Assembly: GCF_000717345.1 (NCBI RefSeq)
Contig: NZ_JNZA01000008.1
Location: 186,001 to 250,000, forward strand
Direction of reading: 5' to 3'
Length of the DNA stretch: 64,000 nucleotides
DNA from: Streptomyces lydicus
GTDB taxonomy: Bacteria > Actinomycetota > Actinomycetes > Streptomycetales > Streptomycetaceae
Below are positions 1 through 8,421 of the stretch, piece by piece (position 1 is the stretch's first letter; every line of letters starts with the position of its first letter). The notes beneath the pieces are model-generated. The model was not told the origin of the DNA and did no database searches. It was given only the letters and a program-made list of their open reading frames with translations. The position numbers were made by a program, and so were the translations under genes.

Positions 1-271
1 CCTGACCCGGTCCGGGACCTTTCTGCACGGCAACTACTGGGCGCGGCCCGAGGTCTTCGGCGGCGTCAACACCAGCCACGGCTGCGTCGGCCTCCGGGAC
101 CTCCGGGGCGGCGCCCCCGACACCCCGGCCGGCTGGTTCTTCGGCCGGTCGATCGTCGGCGACACCGTGGTGGTGCTCAACTCCCCGGAGCGCACCGTCG
201 CACCGGACAACGGGCTCGGCGGCTGGAACCTGCCGTGGGAGCAGTGGCGGGCCGGTTCGGCGCTGCGCTGA
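1..271 (+). CDS. L,D-transpeptidase, C-terminal fragment (cut by window start)
   Basis: The reading frame is open from base 2 to a TGA at 269-271, so only the last 89 residues are present. It carries the end of a YkuD (L,D-transpeptidase) domain: the HGNYW stretch followed by the catalytic SHGCVGL signature with the nucleophilic cysteine. These enzymes make 3-3 peptidoglycan crosslinks outside the cytoplasmic membrane and resist most penicillins. The fragment aligns residue by residue with the end of the next gene (HGNYW, SHGCVGL, WFF, PDNG, WNL..W), so the two are tandem paralogues. The N-terminus, and any lipoprotein signal, lie outside the window. Confidence 0.93.
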   Translation, partial: LTRSGTFLHGNYWARPEVFGGVNTSHGCVGLRDLRGGAPDTPAGWFFGRSIVGDTVVVLNSPERTVAPDNGLGGWNLPWEQWRAGSALR

Positions 272-323
272 ACGGGCCGGTGCCCGGCCGCCGGCCCGGC
301 CCACCCCCGCACTTGGGACTGAA

Positions 324-356
324 CGGTGACATCCGCGGGCAGTTCACATGTCACCG
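324..356. promoter_or_regulatory. Inverted repeat upstream of L,D-transpeptidase
   Basis: CGGTGACAT (324-332) and ATGTCACCG (348-356) are perfect 9-bp inverted arms separated by 15 bases, about 85 bases before the transpeptidase start. The spacing suits either a dimeric repressor site or a weak hairpin. No T-run follows. The role is inferred from position only. Confidence 0.35.
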
Positions 357-441
357 CTGTGTGGTTGTCTAGCGAAAAGCGCGCGGCCGTCCGCGGACGC
401 GCGCGGGGGAGCGGGCCGTGCGAGGGGAAAAGGGGCCAGTC

Positions 442-1683
442 GTGAACGTCCAGCCGAATCCGGGGGTGCCGGGTCGCCGGCGTCGGTGGCCGCACGGCGG
501 CCGGGGGCCGCTCGCGTTGCTGCTCGGCGCCACGCTGCTGCTGGTCAGCGCGTGCGGCGGGGACGACGGCGAGGACAAGAAGGACGCGGGCAAGGCGGGC
601 GGGGACAAGGCCGCCTCCCAGGCCGCGGTGACGATAGCGCCCAAGGACGGCACGGACGGCGTCGCCACCAGCGGCGCGCTGAAGGTGACGGTCAGCAAGG
701 GCAAGCTCAGGTCCGTCAAGGTCAAGGACGGCAAGGGCAACGAGGTCGACGGGAAGATATCCGGCGCCGGCGCCCTGTGGCAGCCGAGCGGCCATCTGGG
801 CGCCTCGACGCGGTACACCGTCGACGCCGTCGCGGTGGACGGCCGCGGCCGGGAGTCCGCCGAGCACTCGGCCTTCACCACCCTCGTCCCCAAGAACACC
901 TTCATCGGCCAGTACAGCCCCGAGAACGGCCAGCAGGTCGGCGTCGGGATGCCGGTCTCGATCCGCTTCACCCGCGGCATCACGCACCCCGAGGCCGTCG
1001 AGGACGCCATCAAGGTCAGCGCCCAGCCGTCGGTGCCCGTCGAGGGTCACTGGTTCGGCAACGACCGGCTCGACTTCCGCCCCGAGAAGTACTGGGCGCC
1101 GGGCACGAAAGTCACCCTGAAGCTCGACCTCGACGGCGTCGAGGGCCGCCCCGGGGTCTACGGCACCCAGGCCAAGGAAGTCTCCTTCACCGTCGGCCGC
1201 AGCCAGGTGAGCACGGTCGACGCCCGGTCGAAGGAGATGACCGTGGTCCGCGACGGCAAGAAGCTCAAGACCATCCCGATCACCTCGGGCGCGCCGGGCA
1301 CCGAGACGTACAACGGCGCGATGGTGATCAGCGAGAAGCACCCCGTGACCCGGATGAACGGCGACACGGTCGGCTTCGGCGGCGAGTACGACATCAAGGA
1401 CGTGCCGCACGCGATGCGGCTGAGCGCGTCCGGCACCTTCATCCACGGCAACTACTGGTCGGGCCGGCCGACGTTCGGCACCCGCAACGCCAGCCACGGC
1501 TGTGTGGGCCTCTTCGACGAGCGCGGCGGCGGCGACGGCTCCACCCCGGCGGCGTGGTTCTTCCGCAACTCCCTCATCGGCGACGTGGTCATCGTGAAGA
1601 ACTCGCACGACGAGACGATCCAGCCGGACAACGGCTTCAGCGACTGGAACCTCTCCTGGGAGAAGTGGAAGGCCGCGCAGTAA
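442..1683 (+). CDS. L,D-transpeptidase lipoprotein (Ig-like + YkuD)
   Basis: Peptidoglycan 3-3 crosslinking enzyme on the outer face of the membrane, 413 residues from the GTG at 442. That start has AGGGG six bases upstream; an in-frame GTG at 418 would add eight residues. A basic N-terminus (RRRR) precedes a hydrophobic stretch and the lipobox LVSAC at about residues 34-38, so it should be a lipoprotein. Next come a Lys/Asp-rich spacer, two Ig-like domains of the actinobacterial Ldt type (about 60-260) and the C-terminal YkuD domain. The latter has HGNYW and SHGCVGL with the catalytic Cys near residue 354. It is a paralogue of the gene immediately upstream. A strong hairpin at 1701-1737 separates it from the next gene. 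Confidence 0.93.
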   Translation: MNVQPNPGVPGRRRRWPHGGRGPLALLLGATLLLVSACGGDDGEDKKDAGKAGGDKAASQAAVTIAPKDGTDGVATSGALKVTVSKGKLRSVKVKDGKGNEVDGKISGAGALWQPSGHLGASTRYTVDAVAVDGRGRESAEHSAFTTLVPKNTFIGQYSPENGQQVGVGMPVSIRFTRGITHPEAVEDAIKVSAQPSVPVEGHWFGNDRLDFRPEKYWAPGTKVTLKLDLDGVEGRPGVYGTQAKEVSFTVGRSQVSTVDARSKEMTVVRDGKKLKTIPITSGAPGTETYNGAMVISEKHPVTRMNGDTVGFGGEYDIKDVPHAMRLSASGTFIHGNYWSGRPTFGTRNASHGCVGLFDERGGGDGSTPAAWFFRNSLIGDVVIVKNSHDETIQPDNGFSDWNLSWEKWKAAQ

Positions 1684-1700
1684 GGGGACCGGCGGACGAC

Positions 1701-1737
1701 CGGGCCCGGTGCACTGTGACACAGCGCACCGGGCCCG
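1701..1737 (+). terminator. Terminator after L,D-transpeptidase
   Basis: CGGGCCCGGTGC (1701-1712) pairs perfectly with GCACCGGGCCCG (1726-1737) around a 13-base loop, 18 bases after the stop. No U-tract, as is usual for GC-rich actinobacterial terminators. Confidence 0.7.
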
Positions 1738-1766
1738 CTGTCGTTAACGCGTACTAACCTTCCCGC

Positions 1767-2534
1767 ATGACTGTGAATCTCGAGGTCGCCGACGGCGTCG
1801 GCACCATCCGCCTGGACCGCCCGCCGATGAACGCGCTGGACATCGCCACCCAGGACCGGCTGCGCGAGCTGGCCGAAGAGGTCACCCGCCGCGACGACGT
1901 GCGCGCCGTCGTGATCTGGGGCGGCGAGAAGGTGTTCGCGGCCGGCGCGGACATCAAGGAGATGCAGGCCATGGACCACCCGGCGATGGTGGTCCGCTCC
2001 AAGGCGCTGCAGGACTCGTTCACCGCCGTGGCCCGGATCCCCAAGCCGGTCGTCGCCGCGGTCACCGGCTACGCGCTGGGCGGCGGCTGCGAGTTGGCGC
2101 TCTGCGCCGACTTCCGGATCGCGGCCGACAACGCCAAGCTCGGCCAGCCGGAGATCCTGCTCGGCCTGATCCCGGGCGCCGGCGGCACCCAGCGGCTGGC
2201 GCGCCTGGTGGGCCCGTCCAAGGCCAAGGACCTGATCTTCACCGGCCGGCACGTCAAGGCCGAGGAGGCGCTCGCCATCGGGCTGGTGGACCGGGTGGTG
2301 CCGGCCGCCGAGGTCTACGAGCACGCGCACGCCTGGGCGGCGCGGCTGGCGACCGGCCCCGCGCTCGCGCTGCGGGCCGCGAAGGAGTCGGTCGACGCCG
2401 GTCTGGAGACGGACATCGACACCGGTCTGACCATCGAACGCAACTGGTTCGCCGGGCTGTTCGCGACCGAGGACCGGGAGACCGGGATGCGCAGCTTCGT
2501 CGAGGAAGGGCCCGGCAAGGCCAAGTTCCGCTGA
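1767..2534 (+). CDS. Enoyl-CoA hydratase/isomerase family protein
   Basis: Crotonase-fold enzyme of 255 residues, the usual family length, expected to hydrate trans-2-enoyl-CoA in fatty-acid or amino-acid breakdown in the cytosol. The oxyanion-hole segments are visible: AAGADIKEM near residue 65 and GYALGGGCELAL near residue 105, followed by the GAGGTQRLARLVG segment with a conserved region that usually supplies a catalytic Glu. The substrate cannot be told from sequence. There is no Shine-Dalgarno, but a TACTAA hexamer at 1752-1757 ends nine bases before the ATG, so the message is probably leaderless. It stands alone between two hairpins. Confidence 0.93.
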   Translation: MTVNLEVADGVGTIRLDRPPMNALDIATQDRLRELAEEVTRRDDVRAVVIWGGEKVFAAGADIKEMQAMDHPAMVVRSKALQDSFTAVARIPKPVVAAVTGYALGGGCELALCADFRIAADNAKLGQPEILLGLIPGAGGTQRLARLVGPSKAKDLIFTGRHVKAEEALAIGLVDRVVPAAEVYEHAHAWAARLATGPALALRAAKESVDAGLETDIDTGLTIERNWFAGLFATEDRETGMRSFVEEGPGKAKFR

Positions 2535-2638
2535 AACGCCTGGCGTTGGTGTGACGCCTGAGGTTTGGCCGGGACCGGGTGCCTCGTGTGGGCGAATGGT
2601 GGAAATCTTAACCGCGCCTTAAGGCAACCTTGTTGACG

Positions 2639-2667
2639 CATCGGGCCGCCCACTCGGCGGCCCGATG
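2639..2667 (+). terminator. Terminator after the enoyl-CoA hydratase gene
   Basis: CATCGGGCCGCC (2639-2650) and GGCGGCCCGATG (2656-2667) form a perfect 12-bp stem with a 5-base loop, 105 bases after the stop. Confidence 0.7.
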
Positions 2668-2810
2668 TCGTCGCAGGTCAGCCGGTTGCTCCCGGAAGAA
2701 TGTCTGCCTTTGGCAGAGGTCTGGAGGGGGGTACGGAACCACTGATTCCGGGCAACGGATTCCGTGGGTTCCGCCCCACCGGCCGCCAAGTAGCAGCCAT
2801 GATGGGGGGC

Positions 2811-3338
2811 ATGGCGGGCCTCGAAGGAATGGAGCAGCCGCGGCCGCGGAGCGATCCGGCCGCCGCGCGATGGGGCATCCCCGGTGCGGACCGGAAACCG
2901 GCTCCGGCGCCGCGCGGTCCGGCGCCCGCGGCCGTCGATCTCGTCGGCGACCCGACCCTCGGTGAGGTCCGGTTGCCGTCCCGTCCGCAGTCCGCCGGCA
3001 TCGCGCGCCGGCTGACCGCCGCCGTACTCCTCAGACAGTGGTCCCTCACCCCGCAGCTCGCCGAGCACGCCGTGCTGCTCGTCTCCGAACTCGTCGGCAA
3101 CGCCGTACGCCACACCGGCGCCCGCACCTTCGGGCTGCGGATGCTGCGCCGCCGCGGCTGGATCCGCATCGAGGTGCGCGACCCGTCCCGCGGCCTGCCC
3201 TGTCTCATGCCCGTCCAGGCAATGGACACCAGCGGCCGCGGCCTCTTCCTCGTCGACAAGCTCTCCGACCGCTGGGGCGTGGACCTGCTGCCGCGCGGCA
3301 AGACGACCTGGTTCGAGATGCGGATCGCCGACCGCTGA
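2811..3338 (+). CDS. ATP-binding protein, anti-sigma regulatory factor type (HATPase_c_2)
   Basis: Predicted GHKL-fold ATPase of the RsbW/SpoIIAB-like class that is abundant in streptomycetes, where members control sigma factors or act as stand-alone kinases. The domain covers roughly the last 130 residues. It has the N-box ELVGNAVRHT, a DPSRGLP stretch in place of a classical G1 box, and SGRGLFLVDKLSDRWG as the G2-like segment. The N-terminal ~45 residues are Pro/Arg-rich and probably disordered. Starts at 2700, 2799, 2802, 2811 and 2829 are all in frame and none has a good ribosome site. Codon use before 2799 (TTT, AGA, ATT, GTA) is unlike a gene, so a start at 2799-2829 is likelier. No sigma factor or antagonist lies next to it. 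Confidence 0.8.
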   Translation: MAGLEGMEQPRPRSDPAAARWGIPGADRKPAPAPRGPAPAAVDLVGDPTLGEVRLPSRPQSAGIARRLTAAVLLRQWSLTPQLAEHAVLLVSELVGNAVRHTGARTFGLRMLRRRGWIRIEVRDPSRGLPCLMPVQAMDTSGRGLFLVDKLSDRWGVDLLPRGKTTWFEMRIADR

Positions 3339-3422
3339 CCCGCGGCGCGGCCGGTGCTCCGGACGCCGGCCGACGGTCCGTAGGATGGGCCGTTGATGCT
3401 CGCGGCAGGCAGGAGGAGGGAC

Positions 3423-3827
3423 ATGCACCGGACGCACCGGCCGGCGGTGCTGCTGCTGCTCCTCCTCGCGGTCGCCTTCGGGCCGCTGCTGTGCCGTAAC
3501 GGCGGCGAACAGGCATGGGGGCCCGGTCCCGGTGTGCGCGCCGCGGACGGGAGCGCGCGGACCGCCGTGGCGGACGACGGCGAGCGGGCCGGAGCCGCCG
3601 TCCCGGTCGCCGCCGCGCCCAAGCGGTGCTCCGGCCGTCATGCGCCGAGCCCCGACGAGTCCGCTCCGCTCCCCGCGCCGCACCGCGGCGAACCCCTGGC
3701 CCCCGCCACCACCGGCGCCGGCCCGCTCGCCGCCGACCTGCCGGCGCAGTACGCACTCGCCCGGCCGCCGACCGACGGCGCCTCCGCCGCCGACCACACC
3801 GCGCTCCTGCCCGTACTGCGGATATAG
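3423..3827 (+). CDS. Small secreted or anchored protein of unknown function
   Basis: 134 residues from an ATG with a strong AGGAGG site at about 3411-3417. The first ~25 residues are a basic start and a Leu-rich hydrophobic stretch typical of a signal peptide or anchor. The rest is Ala/Pro-rich, of low complexity, with one Cys after the hydrophobic region and one in the middle. I recognise no domain. It lies 57 bases upstream of the DsbA-like gene in the same direction, so a role in envelope thiol chemistry is possible but only by association. Confidence 0.7.
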   Translation: MHRTHRPAVLLLLLLAVAFGPLLCRNGGEQAWGPGPGVRAADGSARTAVADDGERAGAAVPVAAAPKRCSGRHAPSPDESAPLPAPHRGEPLAPATTGAGPLAADLPAQYALARPPTDGASAADHTALLPVLRI

Positions 3828-3884
3828 GCCGAAACCCCGACGCACAAAGGCCGCATTCCCACTTCGTACGTCTGGAGCTTTCGC

Positions 3885-4670
3885 ATGCCCGCTTCCGCCT
3901 CTCCCACCCGCAAACTGGCCGCCATCGGCGCGATCGTCGCGCTCGTCGTCGCCGTGGTCGCCCTCGGCATCGCCGTCGGCAAGGCCGTCGAGGGCGACCG
4001 TGACACCGGCCCCGCCGGCGCACCGGAGGCCGCGGCCTCCGCCGGGTCCCAGGAGGACCCCGCACAGCAGAAGATGTTCGACGACCTCGCCCGGCAGACC
4101 AGCCGCCGCCAGGAGGGCGACCCGCTGGCGAAGGGCCGGAAGGACGCCCCGGTGGTGCTCGTCGAGTACGCCGACTACCAGTGCTCGTTCTGCGGGCGCT
4201 TCACCCGGGAGACCCAGCCCGAACTGATCAAGAAGTACGTCGACGCGGGCACCCTGCGCATCGAGTTCCGCAACTTCCCGGTCTTCGGCGCCGACTCCGA
4301 GCGGGCCGCCCGCGCCTCCTGGGCCGCCGGCCGGCAGGGCAGGTTCTGGCAGCTGCACGACACGCTGTACGCGAAGACCCGCAAGGGCGCCGCGCTGGCC
4401 GAGGACGAGCTCGTCGAGCTGGCCCGTGCCAGCGGGGTGCCCGACCTCGACCGGTTCCGCGACGACCTCAAGAGCGCCGGGGCCGAGCGGGCGCTGAAGA
4501 AGGACCAGGACGAGGGCTACCGGCTCGGTGTGCAGTCCACGCCGTCCTTCCTGGTCAACGGCCGGCCGGTGGCCGGCGCCCAGCCCACCGCGGTCTTCGC
4601 GCAGGCCGTCGAGGACGCCGCGGCCAGGGCGGACGCGAAGGGCGCGAAGGGTGCGGGGGCCGGGAAGTGA
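3885..4670 (+). CDS. DsbA-like membrane-anchored thioredoxin domain protein
   Basis: Thiol-disulfide oxidoreductase of 261 residues facing the outside of the cell. A single membrane segment spans about residues 11-32, then a charged spacer. The DsbA/DSBA-type thioredoxin domain (about 85-250) has YADYQCSFCGRF, active site CSFC at 100-103, and a typical cis-proline loop in STPSFLVNG. Such proteins make or shuffle disulfides in exported proteins. The stop overlaps the GTG of the following CcdA-like gene by four bases, so the two are almost certainly co-translated. That pairing suggests the CcdA protein feeds electrons to this domain. Confidence 0.9.
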   Translation: MPASASPTRKLAAIGAIVALVVAVVALGIAVGKAVEGDRDTGPAGAPEAAASAGSQEDPAQQKMFDDLARQTSRRQEGDPLAKGRKDAPVVLVEYADYQCSFCGRFTRETQPELIKKYVDAGTLRIEFRNFPVFGADSERAARASWAAGRQGRFWQLHDTLYAKTRKGAALAEDELVELARASGVPDLDRFRDDLKSAGAERALKKDQDEGYRLGVQSTPSFLVNGRPVAGAQPTAVFAQAVEDAAARADAKGAKGAGAGK

Positions 4671-5509
4671 CGACCGACATCGGCTACCTCGCGGCGTTCC
4701 TGGGCGGGGCGCTCGCCCTCATCAGCCCGTGCAGCGCGCTGCTGCTGCCGGCGTTCTTCGCGTACTCCCTCGCCTCCCCCGGCCGGCTGCTGGCCCGCAC
4801 CGGCGTGTTCTACCTGGGGCTGGCCACGACCCTGGTGCCGCTCGGCGCGGCCAGTACGGCGGCCAGCCGGCTGTTCAACGGCCACCGCGAGCTGCTGGTC
4901 GCCGTCGGCGGCTGGGTCGTCATCGCGCTGGGGGTGGCGCAGATCCTGGGCCTGGGCTTCGCCTCCCGGCGCGCGCAGGCCGCGGCCGCCCGGATCACCC
5001 CGCGCTCGGCGGTCTCCACCTTCCTGCTCGGCTGTGTCTACGGCCTCGCGGGTTTCTGCGCGGGCCCGATCCTCGGCGCGGTGCTGACGGTGACCGCGGT
5101 CAGCGGCAATCCCGTGTACGGGGCCTCGATGCTCGCCGTGTACGCGCTGGGCATGGCCCTGCCGCTGTTCGTGCTCGCCCTGCTGTGGGACCGCTTCCGG
5201 CTCGGCGGCCGGGGCTGGCTGCGCGGCCGTGAACTGCGCCTGGGCCCCCTGCGGTTGCACACCACCTCGCTGCTGTCCGGGCTCTTCTTCATCGGCATCG
5301 GCGTGCTGTTCCTGCGCTTCAACGGGACCAGCGCACTGCCCGGAGTCCTCGACGCGGACAGCGAGTTCCGGGTCGAGGAATGGGCCACCCGGATCGGCAA
5401 CGGCGTACCGGACGCGGTGCTGGTCGCGGTGGGTGCGCTGCTCGTGGCCGGGGTGCTCGGGCGGATCGCGCTGCGGCCGGACAAGCGGCGCGAGGACCGG
5501 GCCGACTAG
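4667..5509 (+). CDS. CcdA/DsbD-like transmembrane electron carrier
   Basis: Polytopic membrane protein, 280 residues from a GTG that overlaps the previous stop (GTGA). It belongs to the cytochrome c biogenesis CcdA family, which passes electrons from cytosolic thioredoxin to extracytoplasmic thiol proteins. Six hydrophobic segments are visible, and the two redox cysteines sit in family positions: ISPCSALLLP at about 19-28 and AGFCAGPILG at about 128-137. A C-terminal extension with one more hydrophobic segment (about 245-270) makes it longer than minimal CcdA proteins. The context points to maintenance of the upstream DsbA-like protein; no cytochrome c genes are nearby. Confidence 0.88.
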   Translation: MTTDIGYLAAFLGGALALISPCSALLLPAFFAYSLASPGRLLARTGVFYLGLATTLVPLGAASTAASRLFNGHRELLVAVGGWVVIALGVAQILGLGFASRRAQAAAARITPRSAVSTFLLGCVYGLAGFCAGPILGAVLTVTAVSGNPVYGASMLAVYALGMALPLFVLALLWDRFRLGGRGWLRGRELRLGPLRLHTTSLLSGLFFIGIGVLFLRFNGTSALPGVLDADSEFRVEEWATRIGNGVPDAVLVAVGALLVAGVLGRIALRPDKRREDRAD

Positions 5510-5530
5510 AGGACCGGCCGACTAACGGCC

Positions 5531-5578
5531 CGGCGGCGCGGCGCGGACCGGGGCCCGTGCGCCCGGCCCGCGCCGCCG
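5531..5578. terminator. Bidirectional terminator between convergent genes
   Basis: CGGCGGCGCGG (5531-5541) pairs perfectly with CCGCGCCGCCG (5568-5578). The 26-base loop itself contains GGGGCCC/GGGCCC-type pairing. It lies between the stops of the CcdA-like gene (+) and the dGTPase gene (-). Confidence 0.6.
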
Positions 5579-5586
5579 CCCGCCGC

Positions 5587-6912
5587 TCACAGCCACACGT
5601 TGTCGTTCACCGAGCCCAGGCCGGTACCGGACAGCCGCCGGTGCAGGGCCAGTGCCTGGTCCTCGGTGAGCGAGGCGACGTGGTCGGCCGCGGTGCGCAG
5701 CCGGTCGCCGTGCAGCGCCAGCTCCTCGGCGCGGTCCGGCGGCAGCAGCTCGGGGGCGTCATGGGTCCAGCGCAGCAGCTCGCTGACCACCCGTCGCTTG
5801 CCGTGCTGCTGGGTGGCCAGCGCGGGCCGGTCGATGACGTAGCACCACACCAGCTCCTTGAGCAGGTCGCAGGCGGCCCGGCGGTCCTCGGGGATCACCA
5901 GCCGCGCCCCGTACCTGATCGCCGCGGTGCCGCCCACCTCCAGCTCGACGCCCCGGGTGAAGTACGAGATCAGGTCGGCGGTGCGGCGGTTGACCGCGAC
6001 CGCGTCCTCATGGCTGCCGCTGTACGGGGCGGGCACCGCCAGCCGCTTGCCGATGTCCGCCATCATCACCAGCGCCGCCGCCCGGTCGAACGGCTCGCCC
6101 GCCCGCGCCCGCTTGGCCTGCACGTAGTCCAGGAAGCGGCGGGTTTCCCGCTCGGTGTCGCCGCCCGCCGCGCCGTCCGGCGGGAAGAGCGAGGCCAGCG
6201 GGATCAGGCCCGTGCGGTAGAAGTCCTCGACGTCGTGGCAGGCGTAGGTGACGTCGTCCGCCCAGTCCATGACCTGCTCCTCGACCGGTACGGCGGTGTC
6301 CGTACGGCCGGCCCGCACCCAGGCGAACGCCTCCCGGTCGGCGACGTACACGCCCCACTTCACATGGCGCGCCGGATCCTGGTCGGCCGGCGTCCGCTCC
6401 CACGGGTACTTCGTGGCGGCGTCCAGACAGGCGCGGGTCAGATGGAGTCCGCGGTGGCCCGGGTACTTGTGGGCGGCGAGGAAGGTCAGCACCCGCAGGG
6501 TCTGGGCGTTGCCCTCGAAGCTGTCCAGCACCCCGTCCGCGAAGTGCAGCTCGTCCATGGTGGCGCGCAGCGCCAGCTCGCCGGCGTGCCCGAACGGCGG
6601 ATGGCCGATGTCGTGCGCCATGCACGCGGCCTCGACGAGCGCCGGGTTCGGACCGCCGTACTTGCGCTCCAGCCGCTCCGCCATCCGGCGGCCGAGCTGG
6701 GCGACCTTCATCGAGTGCGTCAGCCGGGTGTGGTACGCGCCCAGCTCGGCGCTCGCCACCACCTGGCTCTTGCCGGCCAGCGCCCGCCACTGCGTCGAGT
6801 ACAGGATCCGGTCGACGTCGTGCTCGAACCCGGACCGCTGCCCGTCGTCGGACACCCGCCGGCGCAGGGAGTGCTGTTCCAGGTCCTCATCGCTGTATCT
6901 GGCAGGTCGCAT
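5587..6912 (-). CDS. Deoxyguanosinetriphosphate triphosphohydrolase-like protein
   Basis: HD-domain dNTPase of 441 residues, matching the bacterial Dgt-like family. It cleaves dNTPs to deoxynucleosides and triphosphate in the cytosol and so helps set nucleotide pools. The metal-binding HD signature AHDIGHPPFGHAGE is clear in the N-terminal half, with LTHSMKVAQLGRR just before it and a second conserved WADDVTYACHDVEDF segment supplying the last Asp. The start is taken at the ATG encoding MRPARYSDED; a longer frame to 6969 adds a Pro/Arg-rich stretch unlike the family. Substrate preference (dGTP or broad) cannot be read from sequence. Confidence 0.93.
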   Translation of the reverse strand: MRPARYSDEDLEQHSLRRRVSDDGQRSGFEHDVDRILYSTQWRALAGKSQVVASAELGAYHTRLTHSMKVAQLGRRMAERLERKYGGPNPALVEAACMAHDIGHPPFGHAGELALRATMDELHFADGVLDSFEGNAQTLRVLTFLAAHKYPGHRGLHLTRACLDAATKYPWERTPADQDPARHVKWGVYVADREAFAWVRAGRTDTAVPVEEQVMDWADDVTYACHDVEDFYRTGLIPLASLFPPDGAAGGDTERETRRFLDYVQAKRARAGEPFDRAAALVMMADIGKRLAVPAPYSGSHEDAVAVNRRTADLISYFTRGVELEVGGTAAIRYGARLVIPEDRRAACDLLKELVWCYVIDRPALATQQHGKRRVVSELLRWTHDAPELLPPDRAEELALHGDRLRTAADHVASLTEDQALALHRRLSGTGLGSVNDNVWL

Positions 6913-6999
6913 GCGCGGATGGTAGTCCGGCCGGCCGCGCGGCGGGCCGGGGCGTGTCGTGCGGATCACCCCGGGCCCGGGCTGATCCGCATGATGCGC

Positions 7000-7350
7000 C
7001 TAGGCGCCGATCCGGCGGGGCCGGCGGGGGCGCGGGCGGGCGTGCGGCCGGATGTGCGGGTGGGCGTCGGCCCGGCGGCGGCGGTCGTTGCAGAGCAGGC
7101 ACCTGCCGTAGCCGGGCGGGAGGGGGTCCTCCGGGTCGCCGTACAGCGGATCGACGGCGCCGTTCGGATGGAGGGCGCAGCCGGTCGGGCCGGTCTCGGC
7201 GCCCAGCGAGCTGGCGGCGGTCAGTGCCTGGCGGAGGACATCGACGAGCTGGTCCGCGTCGCGCCGGGTAGGGGCGGACTGCAGGGCACAGGCGAGGTCG
7301 GAGGCGGTGGTCAGCGCGGTCTGGAGTTCGCGCAGGTTTGCGTAACCCAT
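7000..7350 (-). CDS. Conserved small protein with CxxC, function unknown
   Basis: 116 residues starting MGYANLREL, where the ATG fits far better than the longer Pro/Gly-rich frame upstream. The first half is predicted helical (LQTALTTASDLACAL..VLRQALTAASSL). The second half has HPNGAVDPLYGDPEDP followed by GYGRCLLCNDRR, a CxxC knuckle, and ends in an Arg/Pro-rich basic tail. This looks like one of the small conserved actinomycete proteins, but I do not recognise a characterised family. The CxxC with nearby His residues could bind zinc. It sits alone between dgt and nadE, both also on the minus strand. Confidence 0.75.
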   Translation of the reverse strand: MGYANLRELQTALTTASDLACALQSAPTRRDADQLVDVLRQALTAASSLGAETGPTGCALHPNGAVDPLYGDPEDPLPPGYGRCLLCNDRRRRADAHPHIRPHARPRPRRPRRIGA

Positions 7351-7568
7351 GCCCCGGAGCGTAGGCGGCCCCACTGACAATTGATCTTCCGATCGGATTT
7401 CGCGGCTTCCCATGGCCGCATGCATGCCCGCTGTCACCCACGATTCACCACCGGCCGGGTGACTGTCCCCTTGCGGGCGCATGACGCGCCGGGGGCGGTG
7501 GCCGCGCGCGGGCCCGGGCGCTCCCCGGCCGGGCGGAGCGCCGCGGCCGGTGGAGCGCCCGCCCGGCG

Positions 7569-8399
7569 TCACGGCGCGATCGGCAGCTCCCGCTTGTGGG
7601 CGGTGAGGCGGTAGCGGCGGACGATCGACTCGACGGCGGCGGCGTCGACCGGCTTGCCCTCCAGGAAGTCGTCGATCTGGTCGTAGGTCACGCCGAGCGC
7701 GTCCTCGTCGGGCTTGCCCGGGTCGAGCGTCTCCAGGTCGGCGGTCGGCACCTTGGTCACCAGCTCGCGCGGGGCGCCCAGCGCCGCCGCCACCGCGCGC
7801 ACCCGGCGCTTGGTCAGCCCGGTGAGCGGCACCACGTCGGCCGCGCCGTCACCGAACTTGGTGAAGAAGCCGGAGACCGCCTCGGCGGCGTGGTCGGTGC
7901 CCACGACCAGACCGTCCTGGGCGCCGGCGACCGCGTACTGCGCGATCATGCGCTGCCGGGCCTTGATGTTGCCCTGGACGAAGTCCTGGTGCCGCGCGTC
8001 GCGGAAGGTGAGGCCGCCGTCCAGCGTGGCCTGCAGCGCCGCGTCGCTCGCCGGGCGGATGTCGACGGTCAGCTCGCGGTCGGCGCGGATGAACTCCAGC
8101 GCCCGCTGGGCGTCCTTCTCGTCCGCCTGCACGCCGTACGGCAGCCGCATCGCGTAGAACGTCGCCTCGTGGCCGGCCGCCCGGGCCCGCTCCACGGCGA
8201 GCTGGCAGAGCCGGCCGGTGGTCGTGGAGTCGACGCCGCCGCTGATCCCCAGCACCAGCGAGCGCAGGCCGGTGGAGGTCAGCCGCTCCGTGAGGAAGGT
8301 CACCCGGCGCTCGATCTCCTGCTCGGCGTCGAAGGACGCGGTCACCTGGAGATCCCGGGCGATCTCCTGCTGCAGGGTCTTGGACGCCGGGTCGCTCAC
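7569..8399 (-). CDS. nadE: NH3-dependent NAD+ synthetase
   Basis: Last step of NAD biosynthesis: amidation of nicotinate adenine dinucleotide with ammonia and ATP. It has 276 residues from a GTG preceded by an AGAGGAG ribosome site, essentially the length of E. coli NadE. The ATP-pyrophosphatase P-loop LGISGGVDSTTTG lies at about residues 44-56. Family segments follow: QDFVQGNIKARQRM, the VGTDHAAEAVSGFFTKFGDGAADVVPL stretch (shown in part) and the LTKRRVR region. No glutaminase (CN hydrolase) domain is fused, so it should need free ammonia. A perfect hairpin lies in its leader at 8422-8449. Confidence 0.96.
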   Translation of the reverse strand: MSDPASKTLQQEIARDLQVTASFDAEQEIERRVTFLTERLTSTGLRSLVLGISGGVDSTTTGRLCQLAVERARAAGHEATFYAMRLPYGVQADEKDAQRALEFIRADRELTVDIRPASDAALQATLDGGLTFRDARHQDFVQGNIKARQRMIAQYAVAGAQDGLVVGTDHAAEAVSGFFTKFGDGAADVVPLTGLTKRRVRAVAAALGAPRELVTKVPTADLETLDPGKPDEDALGVTYDQIDDFLEGKPVDAAAVESIVRRYRLTAHKRELPIAP

Positions 8400-8421
8400 G
8401 GCTGCTCCTCTGGTTCTCGCG

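Noticed and set aside
34..1722. 562-codon minus-strand open frame across both L,D-transpeptidases
   Set aside because: It is the mirror of two clear coding genes, is rich in low-complexity residues and has no family features; long spurious frames are expected at this GC content.
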